Below, piece after piece: positions 8,269 to 17,332 of a stretch of 64,000 nt of DNA (positions within the stretch are counted from its first letter, which is position 1; each line of letters opens with the position of its first letter). The position numbers and the translations under genes are program-made. Location: positions 1,072,001 to 1,136,000 of the forward strand of contig NZ_QYCZ01000001.1 in NCBI RefSeq assembly GCF_003614945.1. Reading direction: 5' to 3'. The notes under the pieces are model-generated. The model ran no database searches. It was not told where the DNA came from and saw nothing but the letters and a program-made list of their open reading frames with translations. Source of the stretch: Bergeyella cardium. Its GTDB lineage: Bacteria; Bacteroidota; Bacteroidia; Flavobacteriales; Weeksellaceae.

Positions 8269-9717
8269 ATGATGAGATTTAAAAATTTATATGCGGGATT
8301 ATCCATCATCACAGCTACGATGGCTTTCGGGCAAACGCAGTCTCTTACCATCCCCAATGCTGGAAATTTCTTTTCAGAAAGGATAGAAGATGCTTTTATT
8401 AGCAGCCTATCTCCAAAGCAATTGGTAGATTTTGGGGTGAATAATATGCTGTGCGACCCCGTGCTGAAAGATGCCAACTGGGGATTTGTAATCTACGACC
8501 CAAAGACGGGGAATATCATTAACTCGTACAACGAAACTACGCCGCTCATCCCTGCATCTACAACAAAACTGCTCACCACAGAAGCCGCAGTAGCACTCCT
8601 CGGAACTAAATTTAAATGGACTACCCAGCTGGAATATTCTGGTGAAATCGATGATAATGGAGTGCTGAACGGTAACCTTTACATCGTAGGAAGTGGAGAC
8701 CCATCGCTTGGGACGGGCAAAGCAGGTGCATTGAGGTATAGTGCATTGGTTAGTGAATTTAAACGGGCAATCTCCGAAAAAGGAATAAGAAAAATTAATG
8801 GAGATATTATCATCCAAACTGCAGTATTCAAAGACAATAAAAGAGATATTTTACCCGAAGGAATCGTTTGGATAGAGCACGGGAATTATTATCTTCCCGC
8901 TGGTGCTACTGCCGATGTGGATCCGCAAAAAGAACAATCCGTAGCTAAAGGTAAAAGTTGGTTTAACAACAGTGAAAAAAGGTACTTCTATGTATCTCCT
9001 TTTACTGGGAAAATGTCTTTTAGTAGCGAGTTTAATGGTGATATCGTAACTTCAAAAATAGCAGAAGCCCCTGCTTATCTCGCAAATAATCTTAGGACGA
9101 CACTCGTTAAAACAGGGATTGGGGTAACGGGAAAAGTAAGCCCAAAAATGATCGATAAAGAGCCAGAGAAGAGAAATTTGATTACGGCTTATAAATCTCC
9201 ACTGCTAAAAGATATAGTTTATGATACCAACCAAAGGAGTGATAATGCCCTTGCAGAAGCGCTCCTCCGTACTTGTGGTTTCCAGAAATATGGAAATCAG
9301 ACTTTAGAAGCGGGTAGAGAAGCTGTAAGAAATCACCTCCAAGATAATGGTTTTGATATGGAAGGCTTAACTTACTTTGATGGCAGCGGACTCTCACGAA
9401 GCAATGCCGTAACGCCTATCTCTCAAGTAAAATTCCTGACGAAACTGATGAAAGAACCTTATTTTAAGGATTACTTTGAGTCGTTACCTATCGGAGGACA
9501 ATCAGGGACGCTTAAAAGGTCGTTTTCAGGCGCTGGTTATGGTCAGGTCTTTGCAAAAACAGGAACGCTCAACCGAGTGAAAACCTTAGCAGGCTACCTC
9601 AAAACAAATTCTGGAAAAACGCTTGCCTTCTCATTGATGATTAATAATTACAATGGTAGCGTAGCACAGGTAAAATCCAGAATGGAAAGCCTTTTAGCTC
9701 CCGCGATGAACTTATAA
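8269..9717 (+). CDS. dacB: D-alanyl-D-alanine carboxypeptidase/endopeptidase (PBP4 type)
   Basis: A periplasmic low-molecular-weight class C penicillin-binding protein acting on peptidoglycan cross-links. From MMRFKN the first 25 residues form a signal peptide ending at AFGQ. All three serine-transferase motifs are visible: STTK at about residue 97, SDN in NQRSDNALAEALLR, and KTG in FAKTGTLNRVKTLAGYL. The large insert between the first and second motifs is typical of DacB. The start at 8269 (or 8272) is chosen over an upstream TTG because it gives a clean signal peptide and lies downstream of the promoter element. Confidence 0.93.
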   Translation: MMRFKNLYAGLSIITATMAFGQTQSLTIPNAGNFFSERIEDAFISSLSPKQLVDFGVNNMLCDPVLKDANWGFVIYDPKTGNIINSYNETTPLIPASTTKLLTTEAAVALLGTKFKWTTQLEYSGEIDDNGVLNGNLYIVGSGDPSLGTGKAGALRYSALVSEFKRAISEKGIRKINGDIIIQTAVFKDNKRDILPEGIVWIEHGNYYLPAGATADVDPQKEQSVAKGKSWFNNSEKRYFYVSPFTGKMSFSSEFNGDIVTSKIAEAPAYLANNLRTTLVKTGIGVTGKVSPKMIDKEPEKRNLITAYKSPLLKDIVYDTNQRSDNALAEALLRTCGFQKYGNQTLEAGREAVRNHLQDNGFDMEGLTYFDGSGLSRSNAVTPISQVKFLTKLMKEPYFKDYFESLPIGGQSGTLKRSFSGAGYGQVFAKTGTLNRVKTLAGYLKTNSGKTLAFSLMINNYNGSVAQVKSRMESLLAPAMNL

Positions 9718-9738
9718 ATCAAAAATTTTGCTCATAGA

Positions 9739-9770
9739 AAAAAGGATAATGAAAATCTATTATCCTTTTT
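9739..9770 (+). terminator. Intrinsic terminator after dacB
   Basis: AAAAAGGATAAT, 8-base loop, ATTATCCTTTTT followed by more T: a 12-bp perfect stem between dacB and kdsB. Confidence 0.85.
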
Positions 9771-9795
9771 TTATCTCCTAAATATCCATTAAAGA

Positions 9796-10530
9796 ATGAA
9801 AATAATAGCCGTAATCCCTGCCCGATACGAAGCAAGCCGCTTCCCAGCGAAACTAATGCAAATGCTGGGAGAGAAAACCGTCATCGCAACTACTTATCAG
9901 AATGTGGTAGATACAGGACTCTTTGATGATGTATTCGTAGCAACAGATTCTCTATTGATATTTGATGAAATAAAAAATATCGGTGGTAAAGCGGTGATGA
10001 CTGGGCAACACGAAACAGGAAGCGACCGCATAGCAGAGGCTATTCAGAATATAGATTGCGATATCGTAGTGAATGTACAGGGAGATGAGCCTTTCCTGAA
10101 AACCGAACCACTAAAAAAACTGATTGAAGTCTTCTACCAAGACCTGAAAAAAGAGATTTCATTGGCTTCATTAAAGATAAAAATCAATGAAGATGAAGAA
10201 ATACAAAACCCCAATAATGTAAAAGTTATTACCGATTTAGATGGTTTTGCAATGTATTTCAGCCGCTCAGCCATTCCTTATCACAGAGAGAAATCATTAC
10301 CCGTAAGCTACTATAAGCACATTGGGGTTTATGCTTTCCGAAAAGAAGCCTTATTGAAATTTAGCAGTTTGGAAATGTCTCCTCTTGAAAAATGGGAAAA
10401 AATAGAAGCCATACGGTACCTCGAGCACGGAATGAAAATAAAAATGATTGAAACCGACTTCATCGGTGTAGGGATAGATACTCCTGAAGACCTTCAAAAG
10501 GCAAGAACGATGATCAATTCATCAAAATAA
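9796..10530 (+). CDS. kdsB: 3-deoxy-manno-octulosonate cytidylyltransferase KdsB
   Basis: Activates Kdo as CMP-Kdo for lipopolysaccharide inner-core synthesis in the cytoplasm. The 244-residue protein shows the nucleotide-binding start [15 protein letters not shown], then [18 protein letters not shown] and VNVQGDEPF, and the C-terminal [10 protein letters not shown]. Length and motifs match the family. Its presence shows that the organism makes Kdo-containing LPS. It is preceded by a terminator, so it has its own promoter. Confidence 0.96.
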   Translation: MKIIAVIPARYEASRFPAKLMQMLGEKTVIATTYQNVVDTGLFDDVFVATDSLLIFDEIKNIGGKAVMTGQHETGSDRIAEAIQNIDCDIVVNVQGDEPFLKTEPLKKLIEVFYQDLKKEISLASLKIKINEDEEIQNPNNVKVITDLDGFAMYFSRSAIPYHREKSLPVSYYKHIGVYAFRKEALLKFSSLEMSPLEKWEKIEAIRYLEHGMKIKMIETDFIGVGIDTPEDLQKARTMINSSK

Positions 10531-10532
10531 AC

Positions 10533-10540
10533 TATTTTTG
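10533..10540 (+). promoter_or_regulatory. Promoter -7 element for the exported LolA-like protein
   Basis: TATTTTTG matches TAnnTTTG in the 29-base gap between kdsB and the gene at 10560. Confidence 0.4.
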
Positions 10541-10559
10541 GACCTCCAAAATTCTATTA

Positions 10560-11225
10560 ATGAAGAATATTATTGTTACTTTCCTGCTTGCTATTTCATC
10601 TGTCCTATTATACGCACAAACGGCAAAGGAAATTATTGATAAAAATATAGAACTCTCGGGTGGACTTACCCAGTGGAAGCTCCTCAATTCCGTGATATTA
10701 TCTGGAAAAGTAAGTCTTGGTATTAAAGATGAATACCCTATAAAAATCTATCAGCAAAGACCTAATCTCACCAAAACGAGTATCATTATCAACAGAAAAG
10801 AAACTCCTATTGAAGGGTTTGATGGCAAGAAAGGCTACGCAATGAACTATGCGACCAACAAACTCCAAGACTACCCAAACTATACACCAGAAAATTTTGA
10901 TAACGACTTTATAGACTGGGAAAATAAAGGCTTTACAGCAAAATATCTCGGGAAGGAGAAACTCGGGAATACTCTCTGCCACAAGGTTGAGCTCATCAAA
11001 AATGTAAATAAAACCCTCTATTTTTTCGATGCTGAAACCTATATGCTCCTAAGGGAAATAAAAAAGGAGGAGATCATCACTTATTCCGATTATAAGAAAG
11101 TCGGTACCCTGAGTTTTGCCTTTAGAATCGAAGGCTCAAACCCAAAACAAAATACCGAATATGTGATTATCCTCAATAAAATAGACATCAATAGAGTTCT
11201 CCCTGAAAATACTTTTAAATTCTAA
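10560..11225 (+). CDS. Exported protein, possibly LolA-like fold
   Basis: 221 residues with a clear signal peptide cleaved after LLYAQ. The mature part begins TAKEIIDKNIELSGG, a pattern common in Bacteroidetes outer-membrane lipoprotein-sorting-like proteins, followed by a strand-rich region and a late YSDYKKVGTLSFAFRI stretch. No catalytic motif is visible. LolA-like folding is an inference from the general pattern, so the function is unknown. It follows kdsB by 29 bases but has its own promoter-like element and a strong terminator. Confidence 0.6.
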   Translation: MKNIIVTFLLAISSVLLYAQTAKEIIDKNIELSGGLTQWKLLNSVILSGKVSLGIKDEYPIKIYQQRPNLTKTSIIINRKETPIEGFDGKKGYAMNYATNKLQDYPNYTPENFDNDFIDWENKGFTAKYLGKEKLGNTLCHKVELIKNVNKTLYFFDAETYMLLREIKKEEIITYSDYKKVGTLSFAFRIEGSNPKQNTEYVIILNKIDINRVLPENTFKF

Positions 11226-11258
11226 CCTTTGCAAGGCAAGCACTTAGAGAATAAAAAC

Positions 11259-11280
11259 AAAAGAGGCAAAAGCCTCTTTT
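11259..11280. terminator. Intrinsic terminator between convergent genes
   Basis: AAAAGAGGC-AAAA-GCCTCTTTT followed by ATTTTA: a perfect 9-bp stem serving the plus-strand gene at 10560 and probably also the minus-strand dehydrogenase ending at 11284. Confidence 0.85.
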
Positions 11281-11283
11281 ATT

Positions 11284-11997
11284 TTATGGATTGGTGGAGA
11301 AAATAGAACCATTGGCAATCATTGCGCGTCGGTTCATTTTTAAGATATCTCTCACCCATTCTGCGAAGTCTTCTGGCTGTAGTACTTTCTCTGGATTACC
11401 ATCCGTAAGCCCTGTATTAATACTCATATCCGATGCTATAGTACTTGGCGTAAGGGTAAATACCCTGATATTAAACTTCCGAAGCTCTGCCATTAGCGAT
11501 TGAGAAAGAGAGATAACAGCAGCTTTGGATGCTCCGTAGGCAGACATATTAGCACCTCCTTTTAGCCCTGCTGTAGAAGCTACATTTACAATATCTCCTT
11601 CAGATTTTGCTTTTAAGAAAGGAAGAACCGCTTTCGTTACATAATATACACCAAAGAGATTGGTCTCTATAATTTGTTTCCAAGTATCAGAAGGCATTTC
11701 TTCAAAACTTCCAAACTCTCCTATGCCTGCATTGTTAATAAGTATATCAATCCCACCCAGCTTATCTACAATTGCAGAAATTCCTCTCTCCACTTCAGTA
11801 CTATTGCTTACATCAAAACTAATATACTCTGATTTTACACCAAGGGCTCTGATTTCTTCAGCTACTTGTTTCAAATTAGCTTCATTTCTACCAGTGATAC
11901 CGATATTTACTCCTTCTTTTGCAAGGGCAAGGGCTACAGCTTTGCCGAGACCTCTACCTCCACCTGTTATTAATGCATTTTTTCCTGCTAAATTCAT
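11284..11997 (-). CDS. Short-chain dehydrogenase/reductase (FabG-like)
   Basis: A 237-residue classical SDR. The nucleotide-binding motif TGGGRGLG is at residues 11-18 and fits an NADP(H)-type Rossmann fold. NNAG follows, and the catalytic Ser and YGASK (Tyr-x3-Lys) lie near residue 150. Bacteroidetes have several such enzymes besides true FabG, so the substrate is uncertain (3-oxoacyl-ACP or another carbonyl compound). It lies 27 bases downstream of purK and is probably cotranscribed. Confidence 0.85.
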   Translation of the reverse strand: MNLAGKNALITGGGRGLGKAVALALAKEGVNIGITGRNEANLKQVAEEIRALGVKSEYISFDVSNSTEVERGISAIVDKLGGIDILINNAGIGEFGSFEEMPSDTWKQIIETNLFGVYYVTKAVLPFLKAKSEGDIVNVASTAGLKGGANMSAYGASKAAVISLSQSLMAELRKFNIRVFTLTPSTIASDMSINTGLTDGNPEKVLQPEDFAEWVRDILKMNRRAMIANGSIFSTNP

Positions 11998-12024
11998 TTT
12001 TTATTGCTTTTAATTGATGATTTT

Positions 12025-13140
12025 TTATTCAGATACTACTTTTACTAAAGATTTAATGTGGATAAGACGCTCCATAAGCTCTTCCCTGGAGTCTGCAAGT
12101 ACATTAATATGCCCCATTTTTCTTCCAGGTTTGGTTTCTGTCTTTCCATAGAGGTGTACATAGGTTTTGGGGAGCTTCAGAATTTCTTCTAACCCATTGT
12201 ATTTCACTTTTCCAGAATAGCCCACTTCACCAACGAGGTTGAGCATCCCCGAAAAACCTTTAGCCTCAGTATCTGCGAGTGGGAGGTTCTTAATCACACG
12301 ATAGAACTGCTCAAATTGGGAATTAAAGTTCCCTTCTTGGCTCTGATGTCCAGAGTTATGAAGTCTAGGAGCGGTTTCATTTACCCAGACCTTACCTTTT
12401 TTATCAAGGAAGAGCTCTATAGCAAAAAGCCCTGCACCTTCTACGCTTTGGATAAAGGTTTTTGCAATTTCTTCTATCTGTTTTTCTGTATCCTGGCTAA
12501 TATCTGCAGGGCAAATGTTAAAATCCAACAGGTTAAGCTCGGGGTCTGCCACCATTTCAGTGATGGGGAAAGCTTTTACCTCGCCTTTTTCGTTTTTTGC
12601 GAGGATAATGGAGAGTTCCTTGTCTATATCCACCAAATCTTCCACTACCGAAGGTGCTTGCCAGAAGTTCAGAAGCTCATCGGTGTTTTTAATTACTTGT
12701 ACCCCTTTGCCATCATAACCTCCTGTGTTCATTTTTTGTACAAATGGAGGCTTCAGAGCAGAGAGATTTCTCTCGCCTTCCCAGAAGACTGAGAAATCTG
12801 GGCTTGGGATACCGTTATTTTTATAAAATTCCTTCTGGAGAATTTTCTGCTGTATGGTTTTAATGATACTTGGGCTGGGGATTACCTTTACGCCTTGCTT
12901 TTCAAGGTCTTCGAGGGCGCATACATTAATATGCTCTATCTCTATGGTAACTATATCTTTATCTTTTCCAAAGTTGAAGACCTCATTATAATCATTAAAG
13001 TCGCCTATTGTATGATGGGCGATGTTCGCACAGGGACAGTCCTCGCTTGGGTCAAGAACGAAGAACTCATCATCGTATTTCAATGCCTCTTGTATCAGCA
13101 TTCTTCCGAGCTGTCCGCCTCCTAAGATTCCTATTTTCAT
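12025..13140 (-). CDS. purK: 5-(carboxyamino)imidazole ribonucleotide synthase PurK
   Basis: ATP- and bicarbonate-dependent carboxylation of AIR in de novo purine synthesis. The 371-residue ATP-grasp protein begins MKIGILGGGQLGRMLIQEA, the PurK signature, and has GGYDGKGVQVI, VVEDLVDIDKELSIILAKN and NETAPRLHNSGHQSQEGNFNSQFEQ, the last being the ATP-grasp metal-binding region. Full length. It would work with PurE, which is not in the window. Confidence 0.96.
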   Translation of the reverse strand: MKIGILGGGQLGRMLIQEALKYDDEFFVLDPSEDCPCANIAHHTIGDFNDYNEVFNFGKDKDIVTIEIEHINVCALEDLEKQGVKVIPSPSIIKTIQQKILQKEFYKNNGIPSPDFSVFWEGERNLSALKPPFVQKMNTGGYDGKGVQVIKNTDELLNFWQAPSVVEDLVDIDKELSIILAKNEKGEVKAFPITEMVADPELNLLDFNICPADISQDTEKQIEEIAKTFIQSVEGAGLFAIELFLDKKGKVWVNETAPRLHNSGHQSQEGNFNSQFEQFYRVIKNLPLADTEAKGFSGMLNLVGEVGYSGKVKYNGLEEILKLPKTYVHLYGKTETKPGRKMGHINVLADSREELMERLIHIKSLVKVVSE

Positions 13141-13217
13141 TCTATTTTACTTTTTATCGTGATTAAAATATTATTATTCAATATCTTTAAAAAGGAAAGG
13201 CTCTCGATACAACCTTT

Positions 13218-13595
13218 CTATTTCTTATTTACTTTTTCTAATGTCTGGAAAAAGACCTCATCTTTACACTTCTTAAATCTAATGATGTACTGAGGATTTT
13301 CCTTTGGTGAGAGCATCAAGTACTCTGGACAAGGCTCTTTCTGGGCATCGCTTTTATCAAAGTCAATCTCTCCAAGTGGGATAATGCTGTCTTTTACCTT
13401 AGCTTCATCTATCCCAAGACGCTGCATTTTGGTTTGAAACTCGGGACTGTAAATCATTTTTTTGCTTAGTGTTTCTGCGATAACACGGCTGTTGGGAAGA
13501 TAACCACTACAGCTTGCTCCTTTCTGATTGAGAATAAAAAATACGAGCAACAGACCTGGGATAAACCCCGCAATGTAGAATTTAAGTTTGCGCAT
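13218..13595 (-). CDS. Small membrane-anchored protein (DUF4258-like)
   Basis: 125 residues with one N-terminal hydrophobic segment (about 5-22, FYIAGFIPGLLLVFFI) and a soluble remainder containing IPLGEIDFDKSDAQ and CPEYLML. The layout resembles small Flavobacteriia proteins annotated DUF4258 that sit beside alanine dehydrogenase; this identification is from memory of the family and is tentative. It is 11 bases downstream of ald, so it is probably cotranscribed. Function unknown. Confidence 0.6.
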   Translation of the reverse strand: MRKLKFYIAGFIPGLLLVFFILNQKGASCSGYLPNSRVIAETLSKKMIYSPEFQTKMQRLGIDEAKVKDSIIPLGEIDFDKSDAQKEPCPEYLMLSPKENPQYIIRFKKCKDEVFFQTLEKVNKK

Positions 13596-13606
13596 TGAGT
13601 TGTAGA

Positions 13607-14800
13607 TTAAAAAATAAGAAGGTTGATATCGTGATAAGTAAGGTCAAAGCGGTCGCAGATGATTTTCTTTGTATGCCTGCCTTTGTACATATAGAGCGAT
13701 TGCTTCATTTCATTATTTTTTACGAGCATATTTTCCAGTCCGCCTTCTTCATCATAAGCGAGTATATAGCTCAGGAAGAAATTCGAGATGGCTTTGGTTG
13801 TAGTTCTCGGCATTCTGGATGTTAAGTTGGGCAGTCCGCAGTGGATTACATCGTGTTTTACGATATATTGCTCTGCCATAGTCGTAAGCTCGGAAGTCTC
13901 GAAGACCTTACCATTATCTATGGCTACATCTATAATTACGCTTCCTTTCTTCATCATCTTCACCATATCTTCGGTTACTACGGGAGAGGCATTAATGCGG
14001 GGGAGCGCTCCTATAACCACATCTGCCCGTCTTAGGGCTTTACCGAGCTCTTTCGGGTCTATAATGGAGGTGGGCACACGGCTATCAACAAGGGTATGAA
14101 GCCTTCTGAGCTTGGAGAGGGAGTTATCAAATACGCGTACGCTTGCACCAAGCCCAATAGCGGCTTTGGTAGCAAACTCACCTACGATACCCGCACCTAT
14201 AACCACTACTTCGGTAGGGCGAACGCCCGTAATACCACCGAGCATTAGTCCATTAGATAAAGACAATAATTCCGATGCGTAGAGGATAGATGCCGTGCCT
14301 GCAATCTCACCAATGAGGCGAACGAGAGCAAGCTGCTTGTATTCATCCTGTATAAATTCAAAAGCGATAGCATTTATTTTCTTTTCGCTGAGTTTTTGGA
14401 AATATTCCTTATCTCTCAAATTGATTTGGAGGGCAGAAACAAGATAGGAACAAGGCTTTAGGTAGTCCATTTCCTCCAATGTGGGAGGGTTTACTTTCAA
14501 AATTAAATTCTGCTGAAAGGCTTCCCTCGCGGTTTTTACAATTTTGGCACCTGCTTCGGCATATTGCAGGTCTGTGAAGAATGAGCCTTTGCCCGCCCCC
14601 TCTTCTATAATGATGCTATGCCCCGCTGCGGTGAGCACCTGTACCGCATCTGGAGTTATGCAGGTGCGCCTCTCATTAAGACAGGTTTCTTTTGGGATTC
14701 CAATGCTGAATCTCCTTTCTTTTTTCAGTACCTCGAGCTTTTCTTCTTTTGGGAGGAGTTCTTCTTCCTTAAATGGTGTGAAAATGGATTGTCCGCTCAT
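13607..14800 (-). CDS. ald: Alanine dehydrogenase
   Basis: NAD-dependent interconversion of L-alanine and pyruvate plus ammonia. The 397-residue protein has the N-terminal substrate domain (GIPKETCLNERRTCITPDAV, with the Lys and Arg typical of the family), VNPPTLEEMDYL, and the Rossmann motif VIGAGIVGEFA. The C-terminal DVIHCGLPNLTSRMPRTTT matches alanine dehydrogenase rather than transhydrogenase. It is the middle gene of an acyl-CoA dehydrogenase-ald-small protein operon with gaps of 15 and 11 bases. Confidence 0.9.
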   Translation of the reverse strand: MSGQSIFTPFKEEELLPKEEKLEVLKKERRFSIGIPKETCLNERRTCITPDAVQVLTAAGHSIIIEEGAGKGSFFTDLQYAEAGAKIVKTAREAFQQNLILKVNPPTLEEMDYLKPCSYLVSALQINLRDKEYFQKLSEKKINAIAFEFIQDEYKQLALVRLIGEIAGTASILYASELLSLSNGLMLGGITGVRPTEVVVIGAGIVGEFATKAAIGLGASVRVFDNSLSKLRRLHTLVDSRVPTSIIDPKELGKALRRADVVIGALPRINASPVVTEDMVKMMKKGSVIIDVAIDNGKVFETSELTTMAEQYIVKHDVIHCGLPNLTSRMPRTTTKAISNFFLSYILAYDEEGGLENMLVKNNEMKQSLYMYKGRHTKKIICDRFDLTYHDINLLIF

Positions 14801-14815
14801 CTCGTGTATTTTTAT

Positions 14816-15940
14816 TTACCTTGAAATTTCTCTTCCAATAACTAATTTCTGGATTTCTGATGTGCCTTCACCAATGGTACAGAGCTTCGAATCTCTGTAG
14901 AATTTCTCCACTGGAAACTCTTTGCTGTAACCGTATCCACCGAAGATTTGTACAGCATTATTGGCAATTCGTACACAGGCTTCAGAAGCATAATACTTAG
15001 CCATTGCTCCTTCTTTTGTCATTACTTTATTTGCCATTTTCATCTCGGCAGCGCGGTAAATCAACAATTCGGATGCATCGATTTCGGTAGCCATATCCGC
15101 AAGCATAAAATTAACCGCCTGAAATTTATTGATGGGCTGGCCAAACTGCTCCCGCTCTTTGGAGTATTTAAGGGCTGCTTTGTAAGCTCCTTTCGCAATG
15201 CCTAAGCTGAGGGCAGCAATAGAAATACGCCCACCATCTAAGATTTTCATCGCCTGCTTAAAGCCTTCGCCTACCGCTCCTAACCTGTGAGAATCTGGCA
15301 CTCGCACATTATCAAATATAAGCTCAGCTGTTTCGGAAGCACGCATACCGAGCTTGTTTTCCTTTTTACCAGACGAAAAGCTGGGCATACCTTTTTCCAA
15401 AACGAAAGCAGTGGCATTATTCCTCGTGCCTTTTTCTCCCGTTCGCGTCATCACAACTGCTATATCACCGCTGATGGCATGGGTAATAAAGTTTTTAGCC
15501 CCGTTGATGACCCAATCCTCCCCATCTCTTACAGCTGTGGTATTCATACTTCCAGAATCCGAACCCGAATTATGCTCGGTAAGCCCCCACGCACCTATGC
15601 TTTTACCAGACGCGAGCTGAGGGAGCCACTTCCTTTTCTGTTCCTCATTTCCAAATTCAAAAATATGGTTTGTACAAAGGGAATTATGTGCCGCGACCGA
15701 CAGCCCAATAGAGGGGTCTACCTGAGAAATCTCATCTACAATCGCCACATATTCATTGTATCCCAAGCCAGAACCGCCGTACTCTTCTGGGACTATAATG
15801 CCCATAAAGCCCATCTGCCCGAGCTCTTTAAAAAGTTCTACGGGAAAGGTCTGAGCCTCATCCCACTCCATTATATGCGGTCTGATGTTTTTCTCTGCGA
15901 AGTCTCTTGCCGTTTCGGCGATAATCCTAATATTATCCAT
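14816..15940 (-). CDS. Acyl-CoA dehydrogenase
   Basis: A 374-residue flavoprotein catalysing the first step of fatty or branched-chain acyl-CoA oxidation. It shows WGLTEHNSGSDSGSM, INGAKNFITHA (FAD and substrate binding), the QFGQPINKFQAV helix, GGYGYSKEFPVEK and a C-terminal IGEGTSEIQKLVIGR, where the first Glu of EGTSE is the expected catalytic base. Chain-length specificity cannot be assigned. It is the first gene of the ald operon. A TAnnTTTG-like element (TATTTTTG, 15962-15969) lies just upstream. Confidence 0.92.
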   Translation of the reverse strand: MDNIRIIAETARDFAEKNIRPHIMEWDEAQTFPVELFKELGQMGFMGIIVPEEYGGSGLGYNEYVAIVDEISQVDPSIGLSVAAHNSLCTNHIFEFGNEEQKRKWLPQLASGKSIGAWGLTEHNSGSDSGSMNTTAVRDGEDWVINGAKNFITHAISGDIAVVMTRTGEKGTRNNATAFVLEKGMPSFSSGKKENKLGMRASETAELIFDNVRVPDSHRLGAVGEGFKQAMKILDGGRISIAALSLGIAKGAYKAALKYSKEREQFGQPINKFQAVNFMLADMATEIDASELLIYRAAEMKMANKVMTKEGAMAKYYASEACVRIANNAVQIFGGYGYSKEFPVEKFYRDSKLCTIGEGTSEIQKLVIGREISR

Positions 15941-16098
15941 CTTTATCGTTTTTTAGACGACCAAAAATAAATATTTTTTTCAGACCGCCTCTACTTTTAG
16001 AGAATAAACCTTCTATATACACTCAATCTTAATTAGCTACTGGCTTTTGGCTGTTCGCTACTGGCTTGGTGGAGCGTGTTTTTCTTTTCGTAAAGAAG

Positions 16099-16136
16099 CC
16101 CACTTGCGTGGGGAGCACTTATACCATAGCCTATGG
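16099..16136 (+). repeat. Dispersed GC-rich repeat, 3' half only
   Basis: CCCACTTGCGTGGGGAGCAC followed by TTATA matches the copy at 4283-4303 nearly base for base, with the same hairpin (CCCAC-TTGC-GTGGG). It is followed by a CCATAG-C-CTATGG palindrome. Confidence 0.65.
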
Positions 16137-16358
16137 AGAATAAGGAAACTCAGAAATTATTTCTTTTAGAATAAAAAAAATTATAAAATAAAAAGGTGAA
16201 TTGCAAGAAAATATAAATTGTCAACCAATTAATATAAATAAATGATATCATACTATGAGCTAATGATAAGTAGATTATTCGTTTTTTATCATAAAGAAGA
16301 GCTTATTAGTTGTACTACTGCCTAAAAGCTTACTACCTACCGCTCACTAATGATTTTA

Positions 16359-16366
16359 TATATTTG
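16359..16366 (+). promoter_or_regulatory. Promoter -7 element for the AraC-family gene
   Basis: TATATTTG, an exact TAnnTTTG match, 57 bases before the start codon. A G7 tract at 16380-16386 would fall within the 5' untranslated region. Confidence 0.5.
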
Positions 16367-16422
16367 TAGCTTCATTGGAGGGGGGGAATTAGAGCGTATT
16401 TTAGATTTTAGATTCTTGAAAA

Positions 16423-17247
16423 ATGAACGCTATCATTATCAATAAACCGAGTATAGAAGTGCTTTCCGAAGGAGTGAATGCACCCTATTATTTTATCTTC
16501 ATCTTTCAGGGGGAGGCGAGTTTCAGTATAGACTTTACAGAATACAAATGCAGTGGCAGGAATTTAATTTTCCTCACCCCCTACCAAGTGATAAAATGGA
16601 AGGAAACAACAGCAAAAGAGATTACTGCACTGCAATTTCACGGAGATTTCTACTGCATAGAATATCACAAAAAGGAGGTAGCCTGCAACGGAATACTCTT
16701 TAATAATATCTATCAGCAGCCTTTTATCAGTGTAAATAAAGAGGTTTTTGAGGAAATCAACAGCATTTGCGAGAAGATGAAAAACCTTATAGACCTCCAA
16801 AATCATTATGATATTTCAATTGTAAAGACCTATCTACAATTGATTTTAGCACTCAGTAGCAAGGAAAAACAACAGCTCCAGCAGGTGGAAACATTGGATG
16901 AGCATTTTAGTTTTGAAAATATTACCAACTTCCAGAATATATTAGAAGAGCACTACCTGCAAACGCGAGAGGTGGGCTTCTATGCAGAGAAATTCGGTTT
17001 GTCTATCAACACCTTTTCAAAAAAGATAAAAAAACACTTCGGGAAGTCCCCTTCTAAACTCATTCAAGAGCGCATCGTTCTTGAAGCAAAGAAACTCCTG
17101 CACCTTACCTATAAGCCGATTAAGGAAATCGCTATGGAGCTACACTTTGAAGATGAATTCTATTTCAGCAGGTATTTTAAGAAAGAAACAGGCGTCTCCC
17201 CAAAGAAGTTTCGAGAAGATGTAGGCATCTCCATAGTGGCAAAATAG
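16423..17247 (+). CDS. AraC-family transcriptional regulator
   Basis: 274 residues: an N-terminal region (about 1-150) expected to be a cupin-like sensor, then a C-terminal AraC DNA-binding domain with two helix-turn-helix units (about 165-268), ending YFSRYFKKETGVSPKKFR, the classic AraC C-terminal pattern. Cysteines occur at several sensor positions, but I cannot tell whether any is redox-active. The next gene, a DUF417 protein 85 bases downstream, is a plausible target. E. coli pairs an AraC regulator (RclR) with a DUF417 protein (RclC); this N-terminal half is not obviously RclR. Confidence 0.88.
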   Translation: MNAIIINKPSIEVLSEGVNAPYYFIFIFQGEASFSIDFTEYKCSGRNLIFLTPYQVIKWKETTAKEITALQFHGDFYCIEYHKKEVACNGILFNNIYQQPFISVNKEVFEEINSICEKMKNLIDLQNHYDISIVKTYLQLILALSSKEKQQLQQVETLDEHFSFENITNFQNILEEHYLQTREVGFYAEKFGLSINTFSKKIKKHFGKSPSKLIQERIVLEAKKLLHLTYKPIKEIAMELHFEDEFYFSRYFKKETGVSPKKFREDVGISIVAK

Positions 17248-17295
17248 TCTATGTAATATCATTTTTTATCCATTCTTTAAGACTGAAGAGTGGAT

Positions 17296-17303
17296 TATTT
17301 TTG
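17296..17303 (+). promoter_or_regulatory. Promoter -7 element for the DUF417 gene
   Basis: TATTTTTG matches TAnnTTTG, 30 bases upstream of the start codon at 17333. Confidence 0.45.
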
Positions 17304-17332
17304 CATCATCATTTATTAAAATCATCAATACA

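Larger units (their letters stand above)
15941..16422. other. Gene-free region with repeat remnants and the AraC-gene promoter
   Basis: About 480 bases without a credible gene. It contains a low-complexity block near 16033-16068 made of repeats like TAGCTACTGGCTTTTGGCTG, a dispersed-repeat copy (16099-16136), an AT-rich stretch, a TATATTTG promoter element (16359-16366) and a run of seven G (16380-16386) in the presumed leader of the AraC-family gene. Confidence 0.6.
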
